Source: Bathynomus jamesi (lineage: Eukaryota; Arthropoda; Malacostraca; Isopoda; Cirolanidae). From it: a stretch of 64,000 bases of DNA. The stretch covers positions 605,501 through 669,500 of the forward strand of contig JAJOZX010000923.1 in assembly GCA_023014485.1 (NCBI GenBank). Direction: 5' to 3'. Within the stretch, counting starts at the first letter, position 1. Every line of letters begins with the position of its first letter. Of the stretch, positions 1-10,216 are shown in pieces. The notes under the pieces are model-generated. The model did no database searches and was not told the origin of the DNA. It saw nothing but the letters and a program-made list of their open reading frames with translations. Made by a program: the position numbers and the translations under genes.

Positions 1-2468
1 ACTTAGACCATCAACCCAAAAAACACGACCATTAACCTTAATGGGTACTTCACCTGTGTTGCGGGCATACTTTATGTATACACCTGTCTGCTGCTGTAGG
101 TGTATGAGCCAGTAAATAGCCTTGTGCCCATAACTGCGGGGATTGTTTCTGTGGATAACGGCTAAGGTGTCTTTAGGCATGGTTATTCTTGAACACCGTA
201 AGACATAATGAGGCGATTGTGGTTGCGACTTGCAACGGATCGCATTTGAAACGACCTATGTACATCCCTCTAAAGGCCTGGAAACATAGTCTAAGCATGC
301 TCACATCATTCACGCAATAACGCTCACATTCATCAGCTATATTATAAGGATTACATTCATTAAAACTGATGTAGTATCGGTCAAAATCTTCACGTTCATC
401 TGTACTCATACTTTCATAGTTAAAGTAGTGTTTGGGTGGAGGTAGTCCTACGTAATTTAAAGATTCGCTAGTGAGGAATGTGTAAGGGAAATACCCTTTT
501 GAAACTTCAGCGGCTACGCCCATCACCTTGGGTAGCTTTGCTAATTTACAAGGTGTGAATAATAAAGCGTCTTTAAACTGTACATTACCTCTTATTTGCA
601 TCTGTATTAGTTTGTTGCCTCTTTTCAAGGGATCACCTGTAAATATCTCAGATGACTCATGCTCAAGCAACTCCTTATAAAGGAACTGTGTGTCAAATTT
701 TGCCCGTTATGGGTGAGAATATACAGAGGCATTTTTTTGAACTTGTCGGCTAACTTGACAATATAGGACCAAAAGAGTTTCACAGGGCTATCGTGGGCAT
801 TCATTTTAAAAACGTTTGTCCGTTTGCCACATTTGTGAGTCATCACACTCGCTCTCCATACACTCATCGCAGATAGTCTGGCTTACAAGTAAATGTGGAA
901 TAACCTCTTTGGTTTCAGCATTCGTATATGTTTCTATATCGTAGTACACAGTTTTACAAGGGCTGTTTTAAGGCTTGGCGTCTTTCATATAACATACATG
1001 CTTTACTCCAACCGCCTTATATTTCTCATGGCATGTAGAACAGTGAATTTCATCACATTTATGCTTAAAATTCCCCCAATTATCCATCATATGAAACATA
1101 CCACATTCACAGATTCTCATTTTCCTGCACGTGCTAATTGATTTATGGAGCTCAAAACAGTTATTATTGAAAAATATGCATCTACACACATCACAATCCC
1201 TCTTCTCAGCTTCAACTACACGGCTTTCACATTTGGAGCTTTTACACTACTCACATACCATATGGCAATCTTTATAATGTTTCACTATATCATCCGGAAA
1301 CTCGATACAACCCTTACACAAATCATGATGTCCATATTTTCGACTTTTATCGTAACTCGCGTAAAGATCCCTTATATAATATTGCGGATGGGTAGATATG
1401 TTGTTCCTGACAGCCCTAAAATAAGTAGGGGTCTTGTACGATCTCTCACTGCTTTTAAAAACATACACACTCGTACGACGATCATCCATTCCAAATACAA
1501 CTATATGAACATTCATTTCCTGTTCTACCGTTCTCAGCTCTTCAGGACCCATATTACACTCAAATTCAAGTTCACAGTCTACAGCTAGTTTACGGGCACG
1601 CTCCACTACCGTAGGCAGCCAAGTGTTTTTGACCCGTGTATTTAGTACAGTAAACATACGGGCCAAGACTACTGCTATAAAGCCGCAACCACGATCGGCG
1701 TTTATATGCCGTCTATAAATAGCCTGAGAATTGAAGTTAAGAGTATAAGGTGTGGCACTATGACCCGCTACACAGAACACACGGTCAATATTTACCGTGA
1801 AGTTGTCCACATTGAAGGCTCTACTGCTTTGAGAGGCCTGCATTATACGGCCTAATATATACTCTATATCTTCAGCTGCCAAGCGTCTGAACGGTATTAT
1901 TAGACTACCCAAAAATCATCTACATCTCCATCATCTGACCCGAATCCGAAGGACAGCCTCGTCCTGACTTCACGTTCGTCGCGGTTCTGAAGGGAAAACT
2001 CTACAGTACGTTCAACTATGCGCCGTAGTCCGTGTTCAACACCATTGCTATACATGGATCTAGGATCAACCCTGACTATATACCGATTTCTAGTCAGGGA
2101 CGGGGTGGGGGTAGCGGTGCGCACCAATTCGAATGTTATGCCATCCTCAACAGAACGGGAAGCTGCTGTGGAGGATGTACCCGGAATTGAATAAGGGGGT
2201 ATATTTGAGGAAGGTACTATTGTGGGGGTTGTGTCGTAAGACGTAGAAGGTTGGGGCTCTATTACTGGTGGTCTAACAACCGGCTCAACCCTGGCGCGCT
2301 TTATACCTGACGTGTGGGCTCTTATCATGCACCCGCTTTGAACTGGCGCGTGCTACAGGTATCGCTGGTGAGGATTCGTCAGCGGGGATGGATTCTGTAG
2401 CTGCACGGTCAACGGGTTCGTCTGTGATATCGATGATGGGGTGCTGTACCTCGTCGTCATTCACGGTT
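1..2468 (-). pseudogene. Polinton protein-primed DNA polymerase B, copy A (5' half, broken)
   Basis: Broken minus-strand frames (about 2328-1900, 1912-1247, 1189-968, 867-625 and 670-173, then past the window edge) together match the N-terminal and 3'-5' exonuclease part of a family-B protein-primed polymerase from Polinton/adintovirus-like elements. The order is a Pro/Ser/Thr-rich tail, GFGSDDGDVDDFWVV, a Cys-rich stretch (HDLCKGC, KDCHMVC), then an exonuclease-like tract ending in YCVNDVSMLRLC. The same blocks occur in the same order, on the other strand, in the copy at 11785-15745, with roughly 88% amino-acid identity over the best-preserved part by eye. No single frame is open, so this is a relic. 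The palm domain would lie to the left of the window. It diverges from the ATPase gene through a very short shared 5' region. Confidence 0.85.
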
Positions 2469-2553
2469 CTGCGGAAGAAGAAAAAATATAAGGAGCAGCA
2501 CTCAAAATTTGTAATATTTTGTAAATGGCCCACTTAGGAGTGTGACGTTAGAA
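2469..2553. promoter_or_regulatory. Short divergent 5' region of PolB and ATPase (copy A), with 3' splice site
   Basis: PolB (minus) and the ATPase (plus, ATG at 2554) are transcribed away from each other. The only DNA between them is about 85 bp, so they probably share a bidirectional promoter. On the minus strand a pyrimidine tract ending TTCTTCTTCCGCAG stands right before PolB coding sequence (AG at 2469-2470). This is a convincing spliceosomal acceptor, and the equivalent site is kept in copy B. No TATA box is obvious. Confidence 0.5.
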
Positions 2554-2835
2554 ATGGATTCTGTTGAAAAATTCAGGTTCACGAGCCCATCCACATGTAT
2601 TATATCTGGACCTACAGGATGTGGTAAAACTGTGTTTATGCTTAAAATCATTAATGAAAAGGGAGAGATGTTCTCAAAATTTGTGCATAAAGTTATATGG
2701 TGCTATTCGACGTATCAATCAGTGTTCAACGGGTACCAAGATGATATTTTGTTCCAGAAAGGTGTATATGACGTTAATTCGTTAAAGGAAAATGAACATA
2801 CAGTCATTGTAATTGACGATCTCATGTTAGAAATA

Positions 2836-4222
2836 AGGGGTTCCAAAAAACCTTAGCCCCCCCCCCCCCATTTGCAGCTCACATGTTTACTTATATCGAA
2901 ATAGTTTTCAGTGATTATAAAAATATATAAAATTCTTTATTTATGGCAGGTATTAAAATAATAAAATTACTCTAGCTAATAAAGTGATAATATAATGGCC
3001 TTTCAATTAATTGGTGATTCGGAGAGGCAACGTGTGATAGATCGCATACGAGCAATAACATTTCGGGAAGCTCGTGATGCTGGAGCCACCTTTATAACAC
3101 GTTCATGGGATGCCAAAAAGTTGCCAAAAAGTGAGGATTTCGTCAAAAGAAATTGGAATAAAACTTTGGATGAATGTGAAATGGATAAAACCAAATCTGG
3201 GCGCCCAAATTTGCCACTCTCTCAGGAAACAAAGGTCATCATTGAAAGCGGTACGCGTAAGCGGAAAAACAGCTGTGCTAAACTTTCTAGAGAGATCGAA
3301 GTGTTGAGAGGAAAGATCGTTAGTGGTGAGATCATTCGACTGTACCGTCATAGACAAGGTTTAAAGCCTTGGCATGAACTTCCAAAGCCAAGAAAAACTC
3401 AACTTAACAGCGATGACAGAATGTGGTTTGCCCATTATCTTGAAGATTGGGATGTGGATGATTTCATGCATTTAGCTGTCTCCGATGAATTTTTTGTTTA
3501 CGTAACACCTCGGCCTAACTACCAAAATGATCGAGTGTGGGCCACAACACCAGATGAAATCGATGACAATGAACATTATCGCGAATTATTAAAAAGTCCA
3601 GACTGTGTTGATGTGTTTGTTTTGTTCACTGCAAAGAAGCTCATGTGGGTGCTGAAGCCAAATGGTCAGAGTTGGGATGGACAGTATTTTCGTGATATTA
3701 TTCTATCCCAGCATGTCATTCCTTTTCTAAGAAACCCAAACAATGTTATGGATGTCGATCAGGTCACACTTCTGCACGATAAGGCCCCCTGCTTTAAGGC
3801 ATTAGCCACTCAACAGTTGTTGCGGAACCATGAGATCGATTTCTTTGGAAATGAAGAATGGCTAGGAAATTCTCCTGACCTGAACGTCTGTGACCACATT
3901 GGATCAGTTATAAAGGACAAGGTTGAATGTCTCTTGTTTCAAAAACCTGCAGCAAATCGATTTTCGAAGGATACAATGAAGCAACACTTTCAAACTGTTT
4001 TAGCAAATTTGCGTAACGATCAAGGTCTATTCACGTCACTTTTGGCAAGCTACCCAAAGTGAGTTCAGGCTGTCTTGGAAGCCAATGGCGGGAACATCAA
4101 GTTTTAATTGTTTCTCATTAAATGCAGGATTAAATTATCTTTTGTAAGGTATGTTTAGTTTTACTGTACCTCTAATGGTTTAGGCCATGGGCGGGGGGGG
4201 GCTAAGGTTTATTGGAGCCCCG
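2836..4222 (+). mobile_element. Intact DD37D mariner (maT-like) inserted in the ATPase gene
   Basis: The ends are terminal inverted repeats of about 30 bp: AGGGGTTCCAAAAAACCTTA followed by a C run on the left, and the complement of CGGGGCTCCAATAAACCTTA followed by a C run on the right. TA at 2834-2835 and 4223-4224 is the target duplication. The element is 1387 bp, normal for a Tc1/mariner family member, and carries one uninterrupted transposase gene. The interrupted ATPase is in phase on both sides. The intact reading frame suggests a fairly recent insertion. Confidence 0.93.
2995..4062 (+). CDS. Tc1/mariner-superfamily transposase, DD37D
   Basis: This 355-residue open frame encodes a cut-and-paste transposase of the IS630-Tc1-mariner superfamily. 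The N-terminal 110 residues are helical and basic, with a SGRPNLPLS linker as expected of a helix-turn-helix DNA-binding region. The catalytic triad can be read as D164 (AVSDEFFVY), D262 (LLHDKAPC) and D300 (NSPDLNVCD). The last two are separated by 37 residues, the spacing of the maT/mori branch rather than DD34D mariner or DD34E Tc1. The start is the first ATG after a clear TIR and leader. No stop or frameshift is seen, so the protein could still be functional. Activity is inference only. Confidence 0.92.
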   Translation: MAFQLIGDSERQRVIDRIRAITFREARDAGATFITRSWDAKKLPKSEDFVKRNWNKTLDECEMDKTKSGRPNLPLSQETKVIIESGTRKRKNSCAKLSREIEVLRGKIVSGEIIRLYRHRQGLKPWHELPKPRKTQLNSDDRMWFAHYLEDWDVDDFMHLAVSDEFFVYVTPRPNYQNDRVWATTPDEIDDNEHYRELLKSPDCVDVFVLFTAKKLMWVLKPNGQSWDGQYFRDIILSQHVIPFLRNPNNVMDVDQVTLLHDKAPCFKALATQQLLRNHEIDFFGNEEWLGNSPDLNVCDHIGSVIKDKVECLLFQKPAANRFSKDTMKQHFQTVLANLRNDQGLFTSLLASYPK

Positions 4223-4568
4223 TAGATAAAACGTTTGCCGAGACATTTACAGTGTTCTCCCACCATCTTAACATAAGGGTGTTCTTCATCAATGAGAATG
4301 TATTTTTCAAAAATAGATACATGCGCGATGTGTCGCTAAATACAAAATATTTAGTCTTATTCGCTCAACGTAGAGATGTGTCACAAATTGAGGTATTAGC
4401 CAATCAAATGTTCCCGAATCAGCGTAAGGAGTTTCTGGAGGTTTATAAAGAGGCCACAAACCAGCGTTATGGATATTTGCTTTGCGACCTTCACCCGCGA
4501 AACACGTTTAGGGTGCTTCTAAGAACGAATATATTCCCAAGCGAACCTGAAACAGTGTATATTCCAGA

Positions 4569-4865
4569 ATGACAAATAGGCTGAAGAAATACCGTGAATT
4601 AATAAAAATCCATCCACGATTGCCTTGGGCACTGCAACAGATGTTTGTTAAAAATATCGACTCTGGCTTTTTAAAATGCATCTGTGAAATCTGTCTTAAT
4701 GTTATAAAATGTAATGTGCCAATGAAACCCTCTCAGAAGGATCGCTTTCGTCGTTACAAGAACATAATACGAGCGCTCGCTCATAAAAGTCAAACTGTGG
4801 GTAAGAAAAAAGGCATTATTGTACAAAGAGGAAGATCATATTCTTTCGTATCTCTCTCCGGCTAA
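4569..4865 (+). CDS. Small basic Polinton protein, copy A (C-terminus diverged)
   Basis: This 98-residue frame starts at an ATG overlapping the ATPase stop (ATGA), the compact spacing of viral genes. It contains NRLKKYRELIKIHPRLPWAL, a Cys pair (KCICEIC) and the basic tract GKKKGIIVQRGRS. Polintons and adintoviruses commonly have a small protein ending in a basic VQRGG-like motif followed by a hydrophobic tail. The copy B homologue has that tail (RGGSFLPIIFSILGPLLIRL) but here the last 12 residues are unrelated and no hydrophobic tail remains. Its role is not established; a virion core or membrane-active peptide is a guess from the family. A hAT MITE lies 63 bp downstream. Confidence 0.65.
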   Translation: MTNRLKKYRELIKIHPRLPWALQQMFVKNIDSGFLKCICEICLNVIKCNVPMKPSQKDRFRRYKNIIRALAHKSQTVGKKKGIIVQRGRSYSFVSLSG

Positions 4866-4927
4866 ATGTTAACGCTAATTCCCCCCTCGCATTATCCCGT
4901 ATATCTAAAAGTGTTTTCGGCATAAAT

Positions 4928-5328
4928 CAGGGGTTCCCAAACTTCTGAGCTTGTCGACCCCTTGATGAACTTATAAAGTTATCATCGACCCCTTGCCCAA
5001 ATTCTCGATATTTAAAATAATTTTAAATGAAATGAAGTCAAGAAACATCAAAATATAATCAATATTTATTAATCATTATAGTTAACAATCACCATTATTA
5101 GTAATTAAGTGAAAATTAATAACTGCAAAATACATTTACAATTAAATTTTCTCTAATGAGATGGATGGGCCTGATGGGCATTAACAAGGGCATGAACATT
5201 AGGCTGTAGGTTTGAGAGTTTGAGCCAAGAACTTTATCGACCCCCTATCGACTCATAGATCTTTATCGACCCCCCGCACAGTCCCATCGACCTCAGGGGG
5301 TCGATATTGACCACTTTGGGAACCCCTG
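4928..5328. mobile_element. hAT-type MITE, 401 bp
   Basis: The ends are CAGGGGTTCCCAAAC on the left and, inverted, CAGGGGTTCCCAAAGTGG on the right. They are flanked by an 8-bp near-duplication, GCATAAAT (4920-4927) and GTATAAAT (5329-5336), the size hAT transposases make. The interior is AT-rich with repeated TCGACCCC motifs near both ends and no coding potential. Confidence 0.85.
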
Positions 5329-5336
5329 GTATAAAT

Positions 5337-6164
5337 AAAAGTCAGTAAAGTGTACTTAATTTTATAATTAATCCCCCGGTCTCTTTTGTATTATTCGAAA
5401 GTGAAATGGCTCAACCGTCAGCCCGCGTCCGTATAAAGACACAGAAAAAACGAGTGATAATAGAAAGTAAAGAAAATAATGAATTATAAAAGGGAAGGAA
5501 TGGGAAACACTACACGTGTTTTGAGCAAAATCGTTGAATTTTTTATAGCAATCCTTTGCAAGTTTTAACTAATTTTATAAATTCCATAATAAATGAAATG
5601 TTATTCGGCATTTTCTCTTAAAGGAACTTCTCTGAGCGGTTCGAAGATATCTTCACATTGTAATACTCTGCATATGTTTTAAGCAATTGGGTTTTTATTA
5701 AAAAAGATTCAGTATGAACTAATTAATTATTCTTTCTCCTTTAAGGTCCGATAAGAATTTGACTCGTGTTATACAATCTTTTCGTTTTGAAGAAACGCAT
5801 GTCGTGGACCTGAATACGGGGGTAAAAGTATTACCGCGCAGTCAACCCAGCGATTGCCACATCAATAACGAAATAATGTAAGTTTTTTCTTTTTCTTATG
5901 TTTCGAGCTTTTTTTCGGGAAAGAAAAAGACAATGTATTTTAATCAATTTATTAAATGAAAGAAATAATTTTTTTAGTACAATAACCATCTTAAATAAGC
6001 TACAGAATACACTAACTAATATTATTGGATGCAATTATATATATATATATATATACGAATAGAACATCATACTATACAACGAGTACGCACAATCAGAAAA
6101 CGGCTTTTTATCTGTCTGCATACCATTTCGTCGTTTCGTTGAGTGTGACATGGGTCGAATAATT
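5337..6164. other. Junction between the two Polinton copies; two possible exons
   Basis: No Polinton gene is recognisable here, and this is where the inverted copies A and B meet. Two stretches look exon-like on the plus strand. An ATG frame at 5406 (MAQPSARVRIKTQKKRVI) has a donor-like AA|GTAAAG near 5468. A stretch from about 5743 to 5871 (FEETHVVDLNTGVKVLPRS in the middle) is preceded by a pyrimidine run ending AAG and followed by a strong donor, AAT|GTAAGT. I do not recognise the product, and this could be chance. A short (AT)n run sits near 6040. Confidence 0.25.
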
Positions 6165-6465
6165 TTCAAAAAATTATAAATTCCTTACCACGTGACAGAT
6201 GCATGAGAAATGAAAATCAGTACACCCCGAAAGTGTTAATAAAATATCCTTGTAGCCGGAAGGGATTCCATACAACTTCGGGGATATGCAACTGCTCGAG
6301 AAATTTTACAATAACAGGGTCACTCCAGGGCTGAGTCCCGAGTGAATCAAAACAGTACATGCGGTCCCTATTTTTAAAATAGATTGCAAACCAATGAATC
6401 CCTTCACTACCAATAACATCTATATTCACAATAAAACTCCTGCAATCTGACTGAGATGTTTCCAC
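6165..6465 (-). pseudogene. Adenain-like cysteine protease fragment, inactivated
   Basis: Residues SFIVNIDVIGSEGIHWFAIY and MYCFDSLG are the His and Asp regions of the adenovirus-type (C5/Ulp1-like) maturation protease that Polintons carry to process capsid proteins. The N-terminal part is missing: coding sequence of the major capsid gene runs straight into the middle of this domain. At the C-terminal active site, where the family has a Cys-Gly-x-x-Cys-like motif, the sequence reads TFGVY followed by TGA. The catalytic Cys position is Phe and the next conserved Cys is a stop. The frame then continues (FSFLMHLSRGKEF) to a second stop. Confidence 0.8.
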
Positions 6466-7638
6466 TCTGTTGTGGACTTAAGTGTGTATTTACACTAGCA
6501 GATAAGTCAGGTGTGATGTCAAACGGATAAAGGTTAAATTGATCGATGAATTCTTTCTGCATTACCCCAAACCCAAGCTCATCACAAGCACCTGCAATAT
6601 GGGCCAGATTACTATATGCTCTCGCGCAAAGCGGGAACACAGCGTCTGATGAATAATCCATATCCATAGCCCCGCCCATCGCAACGCCATTGACGTATAG
6701 AGTTATATTTTTAAGGCCAAAATTCTCGAATTTAAAGGCACTGTTTTTATATTTTCCATTCACCGAAGCATGGTCCTGCATTCCAATTAATACCCTTTTA
6801 GGTAGATTTCCAAGGGCGATGTTTTCTATCTGTTTCGAGGCCAACCCTGCTGGCACCGTGTATAGTTTGATCTGTGCTCTATTAATTGGGTATTTTACTG
6901 TGGCATGTAGTAAGCTTTTCTCAATTTCTATTTGTTTAGGCGAACTTAATTTCACTCGATGTACGCGGAGGTATGTCTCCATAATGTGAATCACAACGGG
7001 TTTTGCTCACTCTTCTTGATCAGCTCCCAGATTTAAACAGATCTCAGGATTCGTGCGGGTGAGCTTTATTTTTATATCCATCCCATTCACAAGCAACTTC
7101 TCCTGGAATGTGAAGTCTGTATGCAAGCGTCCAAAACCTCCATATACCTTCTTTTTAGAATTTTTAAATTTGTCCTTTATACTACTTTCGTCTTTAGCTT
7201 GATAATAGCCATCGGCACTTAAAAAGGTATCCTTCGCTTCTTTGGAAAAGTTCAGCACATTTTCCAGATAGGCTCGTAGGTGATAGTACCCCGTTCCTGC
7301 CGATATGTTGACTCATTTAAATATACATCACACTGGTTGAATATGGAGTGCAGAAAGTTTGTTTCAGAGTATACAGCATATTTGTCATCGCAGTCCGTTC
7401 CATCAGAATGGGCTATACGTAGTTTAGCGTACATGTGCACACAGCTTGGATAAAAAAAGTAAGGGCCTGAGCTGGGTATCACGAATTCTATTAGAGCACT
7501 CGGAGAACTAATTGTGTTTAACGGGTTAATCGTAATAAAGTCACTGTGCTCAATAGAAACTTCAGTTGGAGGCATATCAAAGAGGGACAGCTCCGATTTA
7601 CAACATTGTGAACTACTCGGATGGATGAAGCGTGACAC
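6407..7638 (-). pseudogene. Polinton major capsid protein (double jelly roll), broken
   Basis: Three minus-strand frames (7638-7252, 7258-7007, 6994-6407) read in order as a Polinton/adintovirus major capsid protein, the hexon-like double jelly-roll shell subunit. Landmarks are SELSLFDMPPTEVSIEHSDF near the N-terminus, LHSIFNQCDVYLN, then PKRVLIGMQDHASVNG and LYPFDITPDLS in the C-terminal roll. A frameshift separates the first two frames near 7255, and an in-frame TGA near 7005 separates the second and third. The C-terminal end runs by deletion into the protease. No convincing ATG is seen, and a TGA lies just upstream. The total of about 400 residues is shorter than the usual family length. 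Confidence 0.88.
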
Positions 7639-7772
7639 TACGAGTCAGAAATAGTACCACCTTTCTCGACAAGTAGTAAACAGTCTATGACTCATGAGAT
7701 CAATGTCCTTAGCTTATATCAGTCAAAAAAATGGTCAACCATAGGTTTCATTCGCTTAGAACACTTCTTTTT

Positions 7773-8107
7773 TTATATCCTTTTACGTTTAACGCCACGT
7801 GCTGGTAATCCCTTCTTCCGGACAGCCCTCTTCTTTTTCCCACCACCACGCACTTTTCTCTTTGCAGCTTTGACGATTTCGTCCCGAGTACGCCTTAAGT
7901 GTGTTTTTAGAGCTTCTTTAGGTTTAGCCCAGCCAATATGTCTTCTGCCGTGTTAAGACCTGATTGTTGCGCTTTTCTCTCGAGGTATCTGGCGCCTTTC
8001 TTCAGCAAAGGGACAGCTGTACGTAGTATTGTTGAAAAAATTGATCCAAGTCCACTACCACGCTGGTATCTCAGACCTCGATAGACTGTGAAAGGCTTTC
8101 TGTCCAT
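7773..8107 (-). pseudogene. Small basic virion core-like protein (pX-like), frameshifted
   Basis: The N-terminal 66 residues (MDRKPFTVYRGLRYQRGSG, then GSIFSTILRTAVPLLKKGAR) match the glycine-rich, amphipathic small core or minor-capsid protein common in Polintons and adintoviruses, often compared with adenovirus pX. A one-base shift near 7910-7920 stops the frame. In the adjacent frame a strongly basic tail continues (KAAKRKVRGGGKKKRAVRKK, then RGVKRKR) to a stop at 7773, which looks like the true DNA-binding C-terminus. The start codon overlaps the stop of the penton-like gene (TAATG), so the genes form a tight cluster with the capsid genes. Confidence 0.75.
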
Positions 8108-8907
8108 TATAACTCAGTGCGTCGAAAGTGCAGCTTCACTGTTAAGCTCCCATCACCGAATGGGAAATTTTTTCCCTCAATCGTTCTTATATATATTGAG
8201 ATGTTGGTTATTAGATTAGTCGCGACATTCACATAATGGGGCCTGTCATATGTAATACTCATGCTCTTCCCTCTATGGTTGGGAATGTGTGCAATGCAGC
8301 AGAAGTGCCATTTTTCTGGGGGTATATATCCATCACTCAATTTCTTCAATTTCATCTGGTACATTAAGCTAGACAAGTCATGTTGTGCCTCTTTGGAAGG
8401 CTGATCGATATCGGCCGTCGGTTATAATTTTGAACAGTCCTTTGTCTAATATTTCTGTCAGTCTGTGATTTTAGGGTCACAGTATGTGCAGAGTTTTCGT
8501 TATTTACGATTTCGTATACTAAATCAACCATAAGATTTGAGTTTTTTAAACTTGCGTTTAAGTCTCTCACAACAACCTCAGCCGCACCATAGAAGCCCGG
8601 ACCTAGTGTTACTACTGTACTGTAATACCGTGCATCCCCAATCCGGGCGATACGTGTGGTTTCATCTCGAGTTACCCGGCTTTTTCACACTCATTACAGT
8701 CTCTACGAATAGTAAAAAGGGTTATTTATAATTAATATTTAAAAAGAGGGTGTTCAGCTGAATCTCGCATATCCCCACCTCATACGAATCACGACCCAAT
8801 TCAATGGGGCCATGGAGTTCTGTTACAAAGTTGGCGAGGGTGTTGTTAGGATGTACAGACAGGGACGAGGAGGACGGTAGTGTGACGTAGAAATGGTTAG
8901 GCGCCAT
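8107..8907 (-). pseudogene. Penton-like minor capsid protein, frameshifted
   Basis: The start at 8907 reads MAPNHFYVTLPSSSSLSVHP, and VGICEIQLNTLF follows, the hallmark N-terminus of the Polinton single-jelly-roll minor capsid protein, which forms capsid vertices as penton base does. The C-terminal third (8376-8107) reads SITYDRPHYVNVATN and SIYIRTIEGKNFPFGDGSLT, ending in KLHFRR as in the family. Between them the frame is lost more than once (about 8720 and 8370), with a remnant at 8570-8364. It lies 8 bp from the integrase stop and overlaps the core gene by one base. Confidence 0.8.
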
Positions 8908-8915
8908 TTTGCATA

Positions 8916-9993
8916 CTATTTAAGCTTCATTATTGCATCAGCTTTTATATAGGTGTTGAAGCTTTCTGGGTACCCTGACCATTTCACCAGGTACATTTTT
9001 CTCTTTCCTGAACCTTTGCTGCCTAAAATGTTTTCAATTTTAAACACATTTTTTCCTAAATTAAATGTCAGTTTCTGCAACTCCTCTCGGTAAAAGCCCC
9101 CTGCCTGCGATTTCTTCCCCATTCAAATCTTCAACGTAATAGAGCATTTTCTCGCCTTTAGATCTCATAGCACTAACTTTAAAAATCTCATGTGTCCAGC
9201 CTTGCTCAAACCCCTTCGCGAATTTATTCCCCGAACGCGACAGCCTTACATAATCATTGATTTTGAAACGCGGAGAGTGTGGTGGCGGTGTTCCATCTCT
9301 TCTCATATCAGACTCTGTGCTCGTATCTCTTTCTAAAATCTCGTTAGGTGTTGTCCCAATCGTGCGATGGTGTGAGAGGTTGTAGGATGAGGCCAAAGAT
9401 TCCAGAATGACTATAAATCTGTATGTGTTTTTATTTGTAAAATAGCGGTGCATGCGTTCCTTTATGGTACGTTGAACTCTTTCAGCTAAAGAGACCTTAT
9501 GTATAGAATTGGTAGTGTAGTAGCTGATATTAAACTCTATCAACATGTTCTGAAAAGCTCGGCCTATAAATTCTTTCCCCCTATCCATACAAAAATAGCC
9601 AGGAACCCTGTTTTCTTTCCACATCATTGTTTTGGTGGCTTTAGCAACTGTTTCAGGCAATTTATTTTTCAGAGGAATTAGCCACAGATATCGAGAGAAT
9701 ACATCTATTATGAATGGAATGTAGCGGTAAGCATCGTTATGTACTGAATATCTTTGCATGTCTGTTAAATCTGCTTGCAAAATAGAGTCAATCGATGCCG
9801 CTGTTGTCTTGGCTGTTTTAAACGTTTTTCTCACAGGCTTATGCAGTGTATAAGCGTCCTACTCCCGCAAAAAACCCTCAGCATCTTTTTTCCCTACTCC
9901 ATTATTGTAAACACCTCTGTACAGTCTATCTACGCCTTCGTAGGAGGCTGGGCTAGAACTGTCATAATAACGTCTTCTTAATATGTTAGCCAT
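8916..9993 (-). pseudogene. Polinton retrovirus-like integrase with chromodomain
   Basis: This gene encodes the DDE integrase Polintons use to insert their DNA. The catalytic acids can be placed at QADLTDM, MDRGKEFIGRAF and SLAERVQRTIKERM; the usual DNG of the second motif is DRG here. An SH3-like region (RFKINDYVRLSRSGNKFAKG) follows. A C-terminal chromodomain (MYLVKWSGYPESFNTYIKAD) lies in another frame after a shift near 9090. The N-terminus extends upstream to an ATG at 9993 (MANILRRRYYDSSSPASYEG) but is cut by an in-frame TAG at about 9857. It is a dead copy by at least two lesions. A closely related 114-bp piece occurs in both arms of the palindromic element. Confidence 0.88.
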
Positions 9994-10216
9994 TTCCGTA
10001 TTTTAGAGGCACGTGGATAGGGATGACCGTTGTTTGCAGCCTCTTCTTTCTCCTCGTCAGAGTTGCTACCGCTGGGGGTGATGTTCTCAATTGTGGTACA
10101 TGCAATGTATGTTCCAAGTCTTTTAACCTGTTCAGATTTCCTATCATTGTTTTGGGGACATTTATTTGTTGTAGTCTTGCTTTAATATGCTTTCATCCTG
10201 ATGGTGAGGACCTATC
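9994..10216. other. Gap between integrase and hypothetical gene
   Basis: The 220 bp between the integrase start and the next gene contain no recognisable coding sequence on the minus strand. They could hold the integrase promoter. No TATA box was identified with confidence. Confidence 0.3.

Larger units (their letters stand above)
2554..4572 (+). pseudogene. Polinton A32/FtsK-HerA-type packaging ATPase, copy A, split by a mariner
   Basis: The first part (2554-2835) has Walker A GPTGCGKT about 20 residues in and Walker B VIVIDDLM, the layout of the A32-like genome-packaging ATPases of Polintons and adintoviruses. These pump viral DNA into capsids. A 1387-bp mariner sits in a TA inside the codon after Walker B. 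The second part (4225-4572), containing NRYMRDVSLN, NQMFPNQRKEF and LLCDLHPR, continues in the same frame on the far side. The gene is therefore interrupted but has no other visible break. The true start is taken as ATG 2554 (MDSVEKF), because the open frame upstream has no ATG. The stop TGA overlaps the ATG of the next gene (ATGA). Confidence 0.85.

Noticed and set aside
893..1588. Open frames on the plus strand opposite PolB copy A (82 and 147 codons)
   Set aside because: Antisense shadows of the polymerase gene, rich in aromatic and hydrophobic residues from reading TA-rich complement; no family pattern.
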